Positions 24,801-32,589 of a DNA stretch of 64,000 nt are shown here, one piece after another. Position 1 is the stretch's first letter. Every line of letters begins with the position of its first letter. The stretch comes from Vallicoccus soli. Its GTDB lineage: Bacteria; Actinomycetota; Actinomycetes; Motilibacterales; Motilibacteraceae. A program made the translations under genes and the position numbers. The notes beneath the pieces were generated by a model. It was not told where the DNA came from. It ran no database searches and saw nothing but the letters and a program-made list of their open reading frames with translations. The DNA is taken from the NCBI RefSeq assembly GCF_003594885.1, contig NZ_QZEZ01000003.1:186001-250000 (forward strand), written 5' to 3'.

Positions 24801-25534
24801 GCTACAACTTCCTCCCCGACGCCTCGGGCTACGCGGAGGTGTCGGGGATCCCCGGCGGGCGGGTCTTCAGCGAGCAGGGCGAGGCGGGGACGCTGCTGTG
24901 CACGTGGCCGTACGGGGGCGCGGAGCTCGCCCCGGGCGGTGGCGAGCCCTTCGCCGTCGGCTACTTCAACGAGGTGTGGACGGGGCTGGAGCACCAGTTC
25001 GCCGCGCACCTCATGGCCGAGGGCATGGTCGACGAGGCGCTGGCGGTGGAGCGGGCGGTGCACGACCGGCACTCGGCGCAGGAGCGCAACCCCTACAACG
25101 AGGTCGAGTGCTCCGACCACTACGCGCGGGCGATGATGAGCCACGCCGTGCACCTGTCGGCGCTGGGCTACGAGCACCACGGGCCGCGCGGCCACCTGGG
25201 CTTCGCGCCCCGGCTCCGCCCGCACGACGCCGCGGCGGCGTTCACGACGGCGGAGGGCTGGGGCCGCTACGCGCAGCGCCGCACGGGCGCCCGGCAGGTC
25301 AGCGAGGTCGAGCTGCGCCACGGCCGGCTGCGGCTGCGGACCCTCGCGACCGAGCTGGAGGACCGGCCGGGTCGCGGCAGGCTCGTCGTCGACGTCGACC
25401 TCGTCGACCAGGACGGCCGGGCGAGGCGGCTGCGCCCGCGCAGCGCGGTCCTCACCGGGCGGCGGCTGCTCGTCACGCTCGACGACGAGGTGGTCCTGCG
25501 CGCCGGGCAGACCCTGCGGGTCGTGTCCCGCTGA
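21812..25534 (+). CDS. Tat-exported GH116 glycoside hydrolase with two inserted repeat modules
   Basis: 1240 residues. A twin-arginine signal (LSRRGFLGVAAGAVAALGLP, Arg34-Arg35) follows a Cys/Gly-rich N-terminus, so export is in folded form. An N-terminal beta-sandwich starts near residue 65 (RIGMPVGGACAGQVYL). The (alpha/alpha)6 catalytic domain runs from about residue 700, with CCEGTCTHVWNY (Glu775) and YNTLDATWYGE (Asp885). These correspond to conserved acidic regions of GH116, the bacterial relatives of glucosylceramidase GBA2. Two tandem ~160-residue modules (about 275-436 and 437-598) interrupt the sandwich. Known GH116 activities are beta-glucosidase, beta-xylosidase and N-acetylglucosaminidase. 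It is co-transcribed with the isomerase (2-base gap) and probably under the same LacI control. Confidence 0.85.
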   Translation: MDTGTVAGTTSPAGTGCCGGGACAPGPEVVGLSRRGFLGVAAGAVAALGLPPDGAVAVPPDKGLDRAALDGLAERGRPTEYAGAALRRIGMPVGGACAGQVYLSGDGRLWLWDVFNPAGSPYGGADWQGVHYAQPLTVSSPFRTGFAVRWGHGAGTTTRTLDDEGFRDVRFRARYPVGTTTFRDADAPLEVRLDAFSPFVPTEVEDSSLPATVLEYTVRNTSGRRLRVELAGLAENPVGLQSRTRQPLLLRSEPQDLPVGRAVVHRAAEDTPSGRPDIVVEDWEREGWGGWTVEGTAFGDGPVRLDQVPGYMTREGSLGVTGSRFVTSHHFRAGGGIPEADAHRGRLTSPPFAVERSALLVRVGGGPHPGRTCVEVLVDGEVVASATGAASEVMRLQRLDLSAYEGRTAVVRVVDDAEGDWAHVNVDRIVLTDRPPARPDVVFEEWDGAGFGAWTVSGTAFGAGPVTEAETPDYFRRSGPLGVSGRFVTSHHWRAGGDAAAADAETGRLTSPDFVVERRYVAVRIGGGAGAGTRVDVVVDGAVVATARGRDAETLLATGLDVGAHEGATARLEVVDEATGGWGHVNVDRIWFTDEPVDPRPLEELPDVGSFALAALHPAARCTASLAEWDDPAGWFDGAAGPTEARGARARPAGAVVVPLDLAPGASATVRFALAWHFPVVARSMFSALEGAAGLRRHYGEAYEDAAAVARHLATEGGRLSAATHLFSRTWYDDSTFPHWFLERTLINASTLATGTCYRFQDGRFYAWEGIYCCEGTCTHVWNYAQSVARLFPGLERDTRERVDLGIAFHEDTGAIDYRGEFARHVAHDGQCGNVLRTYREHQMAPDDAFLRRVWPRVRKATEHLVAHDGEPDGILEREQYNTLDATWYGEIPWISGLYVAALRAAAEMADDVGDRAFATRCRDLADRGSRHLDAALWNARYGYYEQHLDPEHADAINANRGCHLDQLFGQSYAWQLGLPRVFDAAKTRTALASLYRYNFLPDASGYAEVSGIPGGRVFSEQGEAGTLLCTWPYGGAELAPGGGEPFAVGYFNEVWTGLEHQFAAHLMAEGMVDEALAVERAVHDRHSAQERNPYNEVECSDHYARAMMSHAVHLSALGYEHHGPRGHLGFAPRLRPHDAAAAFTTAEGWGRYAQRRTGARQVSEVELRHGRLRLRTLATELEDRPGRGRLVVDVDLVDQDGRARRLRPRSAVLTGRRLLVTLDDEVVLRAGQTLRVVSR
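22634..23607 (+). repeat. Tandem coding repeat: two ~160-residue modules inside the GH116 gene
   Basis: The protein segments encoded at about 22634-23120 and 23125-23607 align throughout. Each has PDxVxExW near the start, WTVxGTAFGxGPV, SRFVTSHHxRAGG or its counterpart, GRLTSPxFxVER, VRxGGG, VDGxVVA, a helix-strand region and a final WxHVNVDRIxxTD. The pattern resembles the jelly-roll module found at the N-terminus of some levanases and other secreted glycosidases. The copies have diverged clearly, so this is an old duplication. Confidence 0.75.
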
Positions 25535-25540
25535 CGGCGG

Positions 25541-25577
25541 CCCGCGGCGGCCCGGACGGGGGTCGGGCCGCCGCGGG
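25541..25577 (+). terminator. Terminator hairpin after GH116 gene
   Basis: A perfect 14-bp stem (CCCGCGGCGGCCCG at 25541-25554 with its complement at 25564-25577) and a 9-base loop begins 7 bases after the GH116 stop. There is no T-run. It probably ends the isomerase/GH116 transcript. Confidence 0.7.
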
Positions 25578-25637
25578 GCGCTCCCGGCACGGCCGGCGCG
25601 GCGGCCGCCGGCGTCCCGGCGGGCCTAGGGTGCGGCC

Positions 25638-26468
25638 GTGCCGCCCCCGCCGCCCCCGCCGCCCCCGCTGCCCCCGCAGCCCGCCCCGGTGCCGGGCGTC
25701 GCGTGGTCCGTCCACGTGCTCGCCGACGACGGTGCGGTGCTCGCGACCCGCGGGGCCGACGCCGTCGGGCCCGTGGCCAGCGCGGCGAAGCTGCTCCTGC
25801 TCGTCGAGGTGGCGCGGCGCCTCGACGCGGGGGACCTCCCCCCCACCGCGCTCCTCGAGCGGTCCGCCGCGGACGCGGTGGCGGACTCCGGGCTCTGGCA
25901 GCACCTGCGCGTCGCGGCGCTGCCGGTCGAGGACCTCGCGGTCCTCGTCGGGGCGGTGAGCGACAACCTCGCGACGAACGTGCTGCTGCGCGCCGTGGGC
26001 CTGCCCGCCCTCGACGCGCTGGCCGCGCGGCTGGGCCTGCGCGACACCCGGCTGCTCGACCGGGTCCGCGACGCGCGCGGGCCCGGCGACCCGCCCGTGC
26101 TCGCGCTCGGCACCGCGCGCGAGCTCTGCCTGCTGCTGCACGGCCTCGCCCGCGGCACGGTGGTGTCCCCTGCCGCGTCGGCGGCGGTCCTGCGGTGGCT
26201 GGGCACCGGCAGCGACCTCTCCATGGTCGCGTCGGCGCTGGGGCTCGACCCGCTCGCGCACGCGGGGGCGGACCGCGGCCTGCTGCTGCGGCACAAGACC
26301 GGCACCGACGAGGGCGTACGGGTCGACGCGGGTCACCTCGCCGGGCCGGCCGGCGGGCTCGCGTACGCCGTCGCGGCGCGGTGGTCGCCCGGCGTCCCCG
26401 CGCGCGACGCGGTGCTCGCCGCGATGGGCGCGTACGGGCGGGCCCTGCGCGCCGCGGTCGGGGGCTGA
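25638..26468 (+). CDS. Class A beta-lactamase-fold serine hydrolase, without Glu166
   Basis: 276 residues with the ordered motifs of the serine beta-lactamase/transpeptidase fold: Ser48-x-x-Lys51 (SAAK), Ser108-Asp109-Asn110 (SDN) and HKTGT near the C-terminus. I cannot find the ExxLN motif that supplies the deacylating Glu166 of true class A beta-lactamases, so hydrolysis of beta-lactams is doubtful. There is no signal peptide. As annotated the protein starts with nine prolines, from a CCGCCCCCG-type DNA repeat. An in-frame GTG at 25689 after that run is an alternative start. The next gene starts 127 bases downstream, so an operon is not certain. Confidence 0.75.
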   Translation: MPPPPPPPPPLPPQPAPVPGVAWSVHVLADDGAVLATRGADAVGPVASAAKLLLLVEVARRLDAGDLPPTALLERSAADAVADSGLWQHLRVAALPVEDLAVLVGAVSDNLATNVLLRAVGLPALDALAARLGLRDTRLLDRVRDARGPGDPPVLALGTARELCLLLHGLARGTVVSPAASAAVLRWLGTGSDLSMVASALGLDPLAHAGADRGLLLRHKTGTDEGVRVDAGHLAGPAGGLAYAVAARWSPGVPARDAVLAAMGAYGRALRAAVGG

Positions 26469-26595
26469 ACCGGGCCGGTCCGGACATCCGGGCGCAACAG
26501 GACTGTCACACCCCTCGGCCAGCATCTCCCCGGGGCGCGCGCCGGCCCGACAGCACCCGCCGGGTGCGCCGCGCCGCGCCCCGCGAGAGGACGCC

Positions 26596-26889
26596 GTGGC
26601 AGACCCGACCCCGCCCACCGACGCCGAGCTCGACACCCTCATCCGCGCGCGCCTGGCGCTCGTCGGCGTCGACCTGGACCAGCTGCCCGCGGGCGCGGGC
26701 GACCCCGTCACCGGGTCGCCCTCGCGCGAGTCGGCGCTGGCCTACCTCCGGTCCGTGCTCCGCGGCACGTCGACCGTGATCAGCGACTGGGACCTGCCGG
26801 CCGCGAGCCCCGCGCTCGACCAGCAGGTGGCGCCGCCGGCGCTCTACCCGTCGATCTACCAGGCCTGGACGAAGGGTGGGCTCGCGTGA
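26596..26889 (+). CDS. Small protein translationally coupled to the Tat amidase
   Basis: 97 residues, no recognised domain and no signal peptide. Begins ADPTPPTDAELDTLIRARLALVGVDLDQLP and has two predicted helical stretches. GTG start with GAGAGGAC upstream. Its stop overlaps the start of the amidase gene as GTGA (26886-26889), implying tight coupling and 1:1 synthesis. The layout recalls the small AtzG-type subunits encoded directly upstream of amidases such as AtzE, where the small subunit is part of the enzyme. The sequence similarity I can see is only in size, the helical N-terminus and the position. Confidence 0.65.
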   Translation: MADPTPPTDAELDTLIRARLALVGVDLDQLPAGAGDPVTGSPSRESALAYLRSVLRGTSTVISDWDLPAASPALDQQVAPPALYPSIYQAWTKGGLA

Positions 26890-28529
26890 CCGCGACCGAC
26901 GACCGCACGCCCGAGGGGCTCGACGCCGGCAGCAGCCGCCGCCTGTTCCTCGCCCGCCTCGCGGCGCTGTCCGCGGCCGGCGCCACCGGAGCCACCGTCC
27001 TGCCGGGGGTGGCGCAGGCGGCGCCCGCGCCGGCGAGCAGCGCCCCCGACGTGGCGGCGTCCGCGGCGGAGCTCGCCGACCCGGCCTCGCTCACCGTCGG
27101 CCAGGCCGCGACGGCGATCCGCGGGGGACGGCTGACGTCGCAGGCCCTGGTGCGCGCGTGCATCGAGCGCATCGCCGCCCACGACGGCACCTACCGCGCC
27201 TTCAACACGGTGCTCGCCGACGAGGCGCTGGCGCGGGCGAAGCAGCTCGACCGCCGCCGGCCGAAGAGCCCGCTGCACGGCATCCCGCTGGCGATCAAGG
27301 ACAACTACTTCACCGAGGGCGTCCTCACCACGGCGAACTCGTTCATCTTCGCCGACTTCGTGCCCCCGTACGACGCCACGGCCGTCGCCCGGCTCGAGGG
27401 CGCCGGCGGCGTCGTGGTCGGCAAGACCCAGATGGGCCCGCTGGCCACCTCGCGCGCGACGACCCCGGCCGGCGTGGTGACCACGCTCAACGCCTGGGCC
27501 CCCGCGAACCCGGACATCAGCCCGGCGGGCTCGTCGAGCGGCTCGGCCACGGCGACGGCGGTCGGGATGGCGCTGTCCAGCATCGGCACCCAGACGGGCG
27601 GGTCGATCACCGGCCCGGCCGAGGCGCAGGGCCTCACCGGGCTCAAGCCGACCATGGGCCGGGTGTCGCTGCACGGGATCATCCCGCTCACCTACACCCG
27701 CGACCACCCGGGCCCGATCGCCCGCGACGCCATGGACGCGGCGATCATGCTGACGGCGATGGCCGGCCCCGACCCGTCGGACTTCCGCACGCTGGGACTG
27801 CCCGCGCTGCCGGACCTGGTGCGCGCGGCGACCCCCGTGCGCCGCGGCGGGACGACGGCGCTGCGCCGGCGGACCCGCATCGGCGTCCAGCCGGACTTCC
27901 TCGCCGTCGAGGGCGAGGTCCTCGCGGCCCGGCAGGCGTACCTCGCGCAGCTGGCCTCGATCCCCGGGGCGACCGTCGTCGAGGTGCCGTTCCCGGACGA
28001 GTGGGAGCTGCTCACCGGCTCGGCGTTCAACAACGTGCGCCTGCCGGAGCGCGCGGAGCCGTTCCTGCCGTGGCTCAAGGAGGACCTGCGCCTCTTCGGC
28101 GTCTCGGTGCTGGCGTGGCTCGGCGGGCTCGTGCTCTCCGGCGACGAGTACCTCAAGGGCCAGCGCGCGAAGACGGTGCTCTTCGAGCGCACCATGGACC
28201 AGGTCTTCGAGGCCTGCGACGTGGTCGTGCAGACCGGGCCCGTGCCCTTCGACATCCTCGGGCTGCCCGAGATCGCCTTCCCCATCGGCTTCACCGCCGC
28301 GGCGGGCAGCACGCCGGCGCTGCCGGTCGGGACGATCCTCGGCGGCCAGCCGTACGCCGAGGACCGCCTGCTGGAGGTCGTGGCGGCCTACCAGGCCGTG
28401 ACCGACTGGCACACCCGCCGCGCCCCGCTGCCGCCGACCGGGCGCGCCGAGGCGCGCCGGGCCCCGGCGGAGCGCTCGGCCGGCACCCTGCGCCTCGACG
28501 CGCTGGAGGCGGCGCGCCAGGCGCAGTAG
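26886..28529 (+). CDS. Tat-exported amidase-signature hydrolase
   Basis: 547 residues. N-terminal twin-arginine signal (SSRRLFLARLAALSAAG, ending near VAQA-AP). The amidase signature family Ser-Ser-Lys triad is present: Lys in LAIKDNYFTEG, the cis-Ser region in SPAGSSSGSATATAVGM and the nucleophile Ser in GTQTGGSITGPA. It hydrolyses an amide bond of unknown substrate outside the cytoplasmic membrane. Start GTG at 26886 overlaps the preceding small gene. A strong hairpin follows the stop. Folded export through Tat would allow the coupled small protein to travel with it. Confidence 0.92.
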   Translation: MTATDDRTPEGLDAGSSRRLFLARLAALSAAGATGATVLPGVAQAAPAPASSAPDVAASAAELADPASLTVGQAATAIRGGRLTSQALVRACIERIAAHDGTYRAFNTVLADEALARAKQLDRRRPKSPLHGIPLAIKDNYFTEGVLTTANSFIFADFVPPYDATAVARLEGAGGVVVGKTQMGPLATSRATTPAGVVTTLNAWAPANPDISPAGSSSGSATATAVGMALSSIGTQTGGSITGPAEAQGLTGLKPTMGRVSLHGIIPLTYTRDHPGPIARDAMDAAIMLTAMAGPDPSDFRTLGLPALPDLVRAATPVRRGGTTALRRRTRIGVQPDFLAVEGEVLAARQAYLAQLASIPGATVVEVPFPDEWELLTGSAFNNVRLPERAEPFLPWLKEDLRLFGVSVLAWLGGLVLSGDEYLKGQRAKTVLFERTMDQVFEACDVVVQTGPVPFDILGLPEIAFPIGFTAAAGSTPALPVGTILGGQPYAEDRLLEVVAAYQAVTDWHTRRAPLPPTGRAEARRAPAERSAGTLRLDALEAARQAQ

Positions 28530-28546
28530 CAGCGCAGCACGCCCCG

Positions 28547-28577
28547 GGGGCGGTCCGGTCGACGACCGGGCCGCCCC
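28547..28577 (+). terminator. Terminator hairpin after the amidase gene
   Basis: A 14-bp stem with one G-T pair (GGGGCGGTCCGGTC at 28547-28560 with GACCGGGCCGCCCC at 28564-28577) closes a 3-base loop, 17 bases after the amidase stop. This is a compact, very stable factor-independent-type hairpin without a T-tract. Confidence 0.75.
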
Positions 28578-28631
28578 TCGTGCGTACGAGCCGGGCGGAA
28601 CCACCCGCACCGGGCGCGCGTCCCACTCCCC

Positions 28632-29081
28632 ATGAGCCACCACGGACGCACCCTGGCCGCGGCAGCGGCGCTGCTGCTGCTCCTCACCGCCTGCGGCGGC
28701 GACGACGGCGGGTCGGGCGGCTCCGGGGCCCCGGCGGCCCCGGAGGGCACGGCCGCCGCGACCCCGGCCCCCGGCACGCCGCCGGCCACCCCCGGCCCGA
28801 CCGCCACGCCCGGCGGGTCGGAGACGGAGGACCTCACGGTCCCGCCGGCGGCGGGGAGGGGCACGACGGTCACCGGCACCGTCGAGGCCGGCGTCGAGCC
28901 GGGCTGCCTGCTCCTGGCGCCGGAGGGCGGCGGCGAGGCGTACCTGCTGCTCGGCGGGCCCGCCCGCGACGTCTCCCCCGGCGCCCGGGTCCGGGCCGTC
29001 GGCACCGTCGAGACCGACCTGCTCTCGACCTGCCAGCAGGGCACGCCGTTCCAGGTCACCGAGCTCGAGCTGCTCCCCTGA
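28632..29081 (+). CDS. Small Ala/Pro/Thr-rich lipoprotein
   Basis: 149 residues. Lipoprotein signal with lipobox LTAC (LLLLLTACGG), then a Gly/Ser and Pro/Thr/Ala-rich linker to about residue 70. A compact ~70-residue C-terminal domain follows (TTVTGTVEAGVEPGCLLLAPEGGGEAYLLL ... LSTCQQGTPFQVTELELLP). Two Cys in the domain could form a disulphide. The small beta-rich domain resembles OB-like lipoprotein domains common in actinobacteria, but I cannot name it. It converges on the large subtilisin, with a perfect palindrome between them. Membrane-anchored on the outside of the cell. Confidence 0.8.
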   Translation: MSHHGRTLAAAAALLLLLTACGGDDGGSGGSGAPAAPEGTAAATPAPGTPPATPGPTATPGGSETEDLTVPPAAGRGTTVTGTVEAGVEPGCLLLAPEGGGEAYLLLGGPARDVSPGARVRAVGTVETDLLSTCQQGTPFQVTELELLP

Positions 29082-29105
29082 CCACCCGCCCCGGCGGCGG
29101 ACGCA

Positions 29106-29139
29106 CGAGGGCCCCGCGGCGCGCGCCGCGGGGCCCTCG
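29106..29139. terminator. 34-bp perfect palindrome, bidirectional terminator
   Basis: Positions 29106-29122 are the exact reverse complement of 29123-29139, an uninterrupted 17+17 bp GC-rich palindrome lying between convergent genes (lipoprotein stop 29081, subtilisin stop 29172). It can terminate both transcripts. Confidence 0.8.
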
Positions 29140-29171
29140 CTGGTGCTGCGGGTGCAGCCCCGGTGGCTCGC

Positions 29172-32100
29172 TCAGCCGCCGACCACCACGCGGCCGGTGC
29201 CGAGGACGGCGCCGGACTCGTTCCGGAACCGGGCCTCGCCCGAGAGCACGCGGCCCTCGGTCGGCTCGGCCTGCGGGGTGAGGGTGCCGGTGAACTCGGC
29301 GCTCTCGCCCGACGCCAGCTCGACCGCGCCGCCGGACACCGCGAGGGTGCCGAGGGCCGGCGAGGTGAAGACGTCGAGGTAGTCGTACTCGGTGGTGCCC
29401 GCCGGGACCGAGTAGCCGTCCACGACGACCCGGTAGGTGCCGGCCGGCGGGTTGTTCACCGTCACGGCCTCCTCGGAGTCGCCGTCGGCCTGCTGGGCGA
29501 CCTGCACGCCGTCGCGGAAGACCGTGAGGTCCAGGTCCGCGCCGAGGTCCGAGGGGTTGCCGATGACCGCCCGCATCTGCGTGGCACCGGCGGGGACCAC
29601 CACCTCGTACGCCTGCGAGGCGCCGTCGGCGATGCTCGGGCGCTCCTCGCGGGTGCTGCCGAGCGGGCCGCCCTGGCCGGTCACCGTGACCGGGCCGAGG
29701 TCGTTCGTCACGGTCCACGCGAGCGGGACGGGCGTGCCGACCGCTCCGGCCTCGACGGTCTGCTCCTCCGGCTCGACCGTGACGGCCTCGACCGTCGCGG
29801 TGACCCGGTAGGGGTTCTCGAGGAACGGGCTCGTGCGCCGCGACTCGACCTCGATCTCCCAGATGCCGGGGATCGGGTCCTGGTAGGCGCGGGTCACCGG
29901 GTTGCAGGCCGCCGGGTCGCTGAAGCGCGTGTAGCAGGCCAGGCTCGAGGTGGACTCGACCGGGACGCCGTACGGGCTGAAGGCGATGAAGCGGGTCTGG
30001 CTGCCGGTCGCGACCCCGCCGAGGTCGACCTGGAGCACGTCGGCGCCCTCGGGGACGTCGACGAAGATGCTGCGGGTGCCGTTGCGGTCGACCGCGCCGG
30101 ACGCCGAGGCGCTGTAGCCGGGGCCGGTGAGCGGCGCCGTCGCGATGACGCTGACCATGATCCGCGCGTCGGCGCCCGTGGTGGCCGGGTCGTCGAGCTG
30201 GAGCAGGGCGCTCTGCGCGCCCTCACGGGCCCGTACGGTGACGTCGACGGCGACGGTCTCGCCGCGGGCCACGCGCACCTTCTTCACCGAGGTGGAGAAG
30301 TCGCCGTTCGACCCGACGAGGCTGACGTCGTGCACGCGCTTGCCGGCGGGGCCGGAGGTGCGGGTGACCTCGACGGTGTACGTCTTCGTCGCGCCGGGGG
30401 CGGCGCCACCGTCCCCGGAGGAGCAGCGGTCGTAGACGCCCACGCCGACGCCGGGCTCGCGCAGGTTCTCGGACAGCGCGGTGCAGACCGGCGCCGAGAC
30501 CTCGTACCCCTGGACCTCGACGGTCTGGGTGAGCATCCGCCAGGCGGCGTTCGTGTCGATGAGGCCGCTGCCCTGCGCGTCCACGCCGACGCCGGGGATG
30601 AGCCGGGCGGTGCTGGTGAGCGCCTGGCGCAGCTGGGCGGGGGTGACGGGCAGGCCCTTGGCGTACGACCCGGAGAGCAGCAGCGCGACGGCGCCGGCGG
30701 TCTGCGGGGCCGCCATCGAGGTGCCGTTGAGCATCGCGTAGCCCGCCGGCAGCGGGTAGCCGGCCTCGGCGACCGGGCCGCCGGCCTGCCACAGCGGGAC
30801 GGTGGAGATGGCCGAGCCGGGCGCCGCGACGTCGGGCTTGACGTCGCCGGCCTCGCTCGGGCCGCGGGAGGAGAAGTTGAACAGCGCCTGCTCCGCGCGG
30901 ACCTCGGAGCCGTAGTTCGCCTTCCACGTCTGGCGGGAGATCGACGCGGCCACGGCGAGGGCGTCGGAGGAGACGGCCGGGTCGCCGACGGTGTTCAGGC
31001 CGGGGCCGGAGTTGCCGCCGGACAGGACGATCTGCACGCCGTACTGGTCGATGATGCGGTCGTAGAGCTCGGCGCGGGCGTTGTCGCCGTCGTTGAGCGC
31101 CGGCAGGCCGCCGATCGACATGTTGATGACGTCGACGCCGCGGTTGGCCGCGAGGTCGAGCATGCCCTCCGTCAGCGCGACCGCGGTGCAGCCGCCGCTG
31201 AGGAGGCAGGCGCGCGAGGAGACGAGCTTCGCGCCGGGGGCAGCGCCGTCCATCGCGCCGCCGAACATGGCGTTGGCCGCGGTGATGCCGGCGACGTGCG
31301 AGCCGTGGTTGCTCGACACGATGCCGATGTTGACGAAGTCGGCGCTCTGCCCGGTGAGGCCGGCCGGGCCCAGGTCGACGTCCTCGCGGTACTCCACGAC
31401 GAAGGGGACCTGCTCGCGGACGCCGGTCTCCGGCTGGTCCGTGCCGAAGTGCCCGACCTGGTACTGCTCCCCGTACGGGCGCATGAGCGTCTCGTCGGTG
31501 AAGTCGTTGTCCTGGTCCACGTCGACCCAGATGGCGTGGTCGCTCGGGCGGTAGAGGACGCCGAAGAAGTCGTTCGTGTCGCCGTCGCGGTTGACGTCGC
31601 CGCCGAGCTCGCTGCCGGCGGTCGCGCCCTCCGCGAACCGGTTGACGAGGTACGTGCCCGCGGGCGCGGTCCACGTGGCGCTCTGGTAGGTGAACGTCGG
31701 GCCGCTGACCTGCGTGAGCATCGGGCGCCAGGAGGCGTCGCCCTCGACCAGCGGGTCGGTCGCGGTGACCCAGTCGGTGATCTTGCGCTCGCCGGTCGAC
31801 GTCGTCTGCAGCGACGGGTGGTCGAGGTCGACACCGGAGTCGAGGATGCCGATGGTCACGCCGCGGCCGTCCCACCCGGGGTGCTGCTGCTTGAACGTGA
31901 CGGCCTTGGTCTCGCGGGTCGGCATGTACGGGTTCGCGTCCGGCGTCTGCGGGCCGGGGCCCGCGACCGCCGCCGCGGCCGCCGCGCCCGCGCGCTCGAC
32001 CGCCGGCTGCGGCACGCGCAGCAGCTGGTCGAGGTCGACGGCGACGACGTCGCGCAGCTGCGCCGCGCGCTCCACCGCGCCGGTCGGGACCGTCGCGCGG

Positions 32101-32456
32101 ACGTACCCGACCTCGTCGTAGCGCGAGCCGACGGTGGCGCCGAGGGCCTCGAGGCCCTCGACGACCTCGCCGGTGCGCTCCGGGTCGGTCACGAGCATCA
32201 CGCGGACCGTGGCGTCGCCCTTGCGCTGCGCGGCCGCGAGGAGCTCGCGGTCCTGCGCGCCGAGCGCGCCCTCGGCCTGAGCCCCCTCCTTGGCCGCGGT
32301 GCTGCCCGCCGCCGGCGGGAGGTCCACCGCGCGGGTCAGCGACTCCGGCGCGGCGGCCGGGGCGGCGGTCGCGGGCACGGCCCCCGCCGCGCCCGCGACC
32401 ACCGTCGCTCCCACCGCGAGCACCGCGGTGATCACACGTCCTGCTTGTCCTGGCAC
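29172..32456 (-). CDS. Large secreted subtilisin-like protease (S8)
   Basis: About 1094 residues. Signal peptide GRVITAVLAVGATVVAGAAG with cleavage near ATA-AP. Triad: Asp206 in GILDSGVDLDHPSL, His384 in NHGSHVAGI and Ser580 in NGTSMAAPQTAG. The Asp-to-His distance is long (about 180 residues) because of an insert holding two Asp-rich loops, DVNRDGDTNDFF and DVDQDNDFTDE, that look like calcium sites. After the protease domain come several beta-sandwich-like domains (about residues 650-1090). I chose the GTG at 32456, with GAGGGGG about 9 bases upstream, because it keeps a positively charged signal-peptide start; a GTG at 32435 is possible. It is expected to act outside the cell, with calcium-dependent stability. 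Confidence 0.9.
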   Translation of the reverse strand: MPGQAGRVITAVLAVGATVVAGAAGAVPATAAPAAAPESLTRAVDLPPAAGSTAAKEGAQAEGALGAQDRELLAAAQRKGDATVRVMLVTDPERTGEVVEGLEALGATVGSRYDEVGYVRATVPTGAVERAAQLRDVVAVDLDQLLRVPQPAVERAGAAAAAAVAGPGPQTPDANPYMPTRETKAVTFKQQHPGWDGRGVTIGILDSGVDLDHPSLQTTSTGERKITDWVTATDPLVEGDASWRPMLTQVSGPTFTYQSATWTAPAGTYLVNRFAEGATAGSELGGDVNRDGDTNDFFGVLYRPSDHAIWVDVDQDNDFTDETLMRPYGEQYQVGHFGTDQPETGVREQVPFVVEYREDVDLGPAGLTGQSADFVNIGIVSSNHGSHVAGITAANAMFGGAMDGAAPGAKLVSSRACLLSGGCTAVALTEGMLDLAANRGVDVINMSIGGLPALNDGDNARAELYDRIIDQYGVQIVLSGGNSGPGLNTVGDPAVSSDALAVAASISRQTWKANYGSEVRAEQALFNFSSRGPSEAGDVKPDVAAPGSAISTVPLWQAGGPVAEAGYPLPAGYAMLNGTSMAAPQTAGAVALLLSGSYAKGLPVTPAQLRQALTSTARLIPGVGVDAQGSGLIDTNAAWRMLTQTVEVQGYEVSAPVCTALSENLREPGVGVGVYDRCSSGDGGAAPGATKTYTVEVTRTSGPAGKRVHDVSLVGSNGDFSTSVKKVRVARGETVAVDVTVRAREGAQSALLQLDDPATTGADARIMVSVIATAPLTGPGYSASASGAVDRNGTRSIFVDVPEGADVLQVDLGGVATGSQTRFIAFSPYGVPVESTSSLACYTRFSDPAACNPVTRAYQDPIPGIWEIEVESRRTSPFLENPYRVTATVEAVTVEPEEQTVEAGAVGTPVPLAWTVTNDLGPVTVTGQGGPLGSTREERPSIADGASQAYEVVVPAGATQMRAVIGNPSDLGADLDLTVFRDGVQVAQQADGDSEEAVTVNNPPAGTYRVVVDGYSVPAGTTEYDYLDVFTSPALGTLAVSGGAVELASGESAEFTGTLTPQAEPTEGRVLSGEARFRNESGAVLGTGRVVVGG

Positions 32457-32479
32457 TCCTGGGCCCCCTCGATGCACTC

Positions 32480-32499
32480 CGCCGACCGAGCGGTCGGCG
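32480..32499. promoter_or_regulatory. CGCCGACCG-AG-CGGTCGGCG inverted repeat upstream of the subtilisin
   Basis: Nine-base perfect arms around a 2-base spacer lie 24-43 bases upstream of the subtilisin start. The core GACCGAGCGGTC has the form of many TetR-family operators. No TetR gene is adjacent. Alternatively it is a leader hairpin. Confidence 0.35.
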
Positions 32500-32589
32500 T
32501 CGAGCGCACCCTGCCCCACTCCGCCCCGAGAGGGAAGGGGCACAGCCCGTGATCACGGGGCCTCGTGGCCAGTTCGCAACCTTCTGGTG

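Noticed and set aside
25638-26468. Beta-lactam resistance gene
   Set aside because: Fold motifs are present but Glu166 is not identified and there is no signal peptide, so resistance is not supported.
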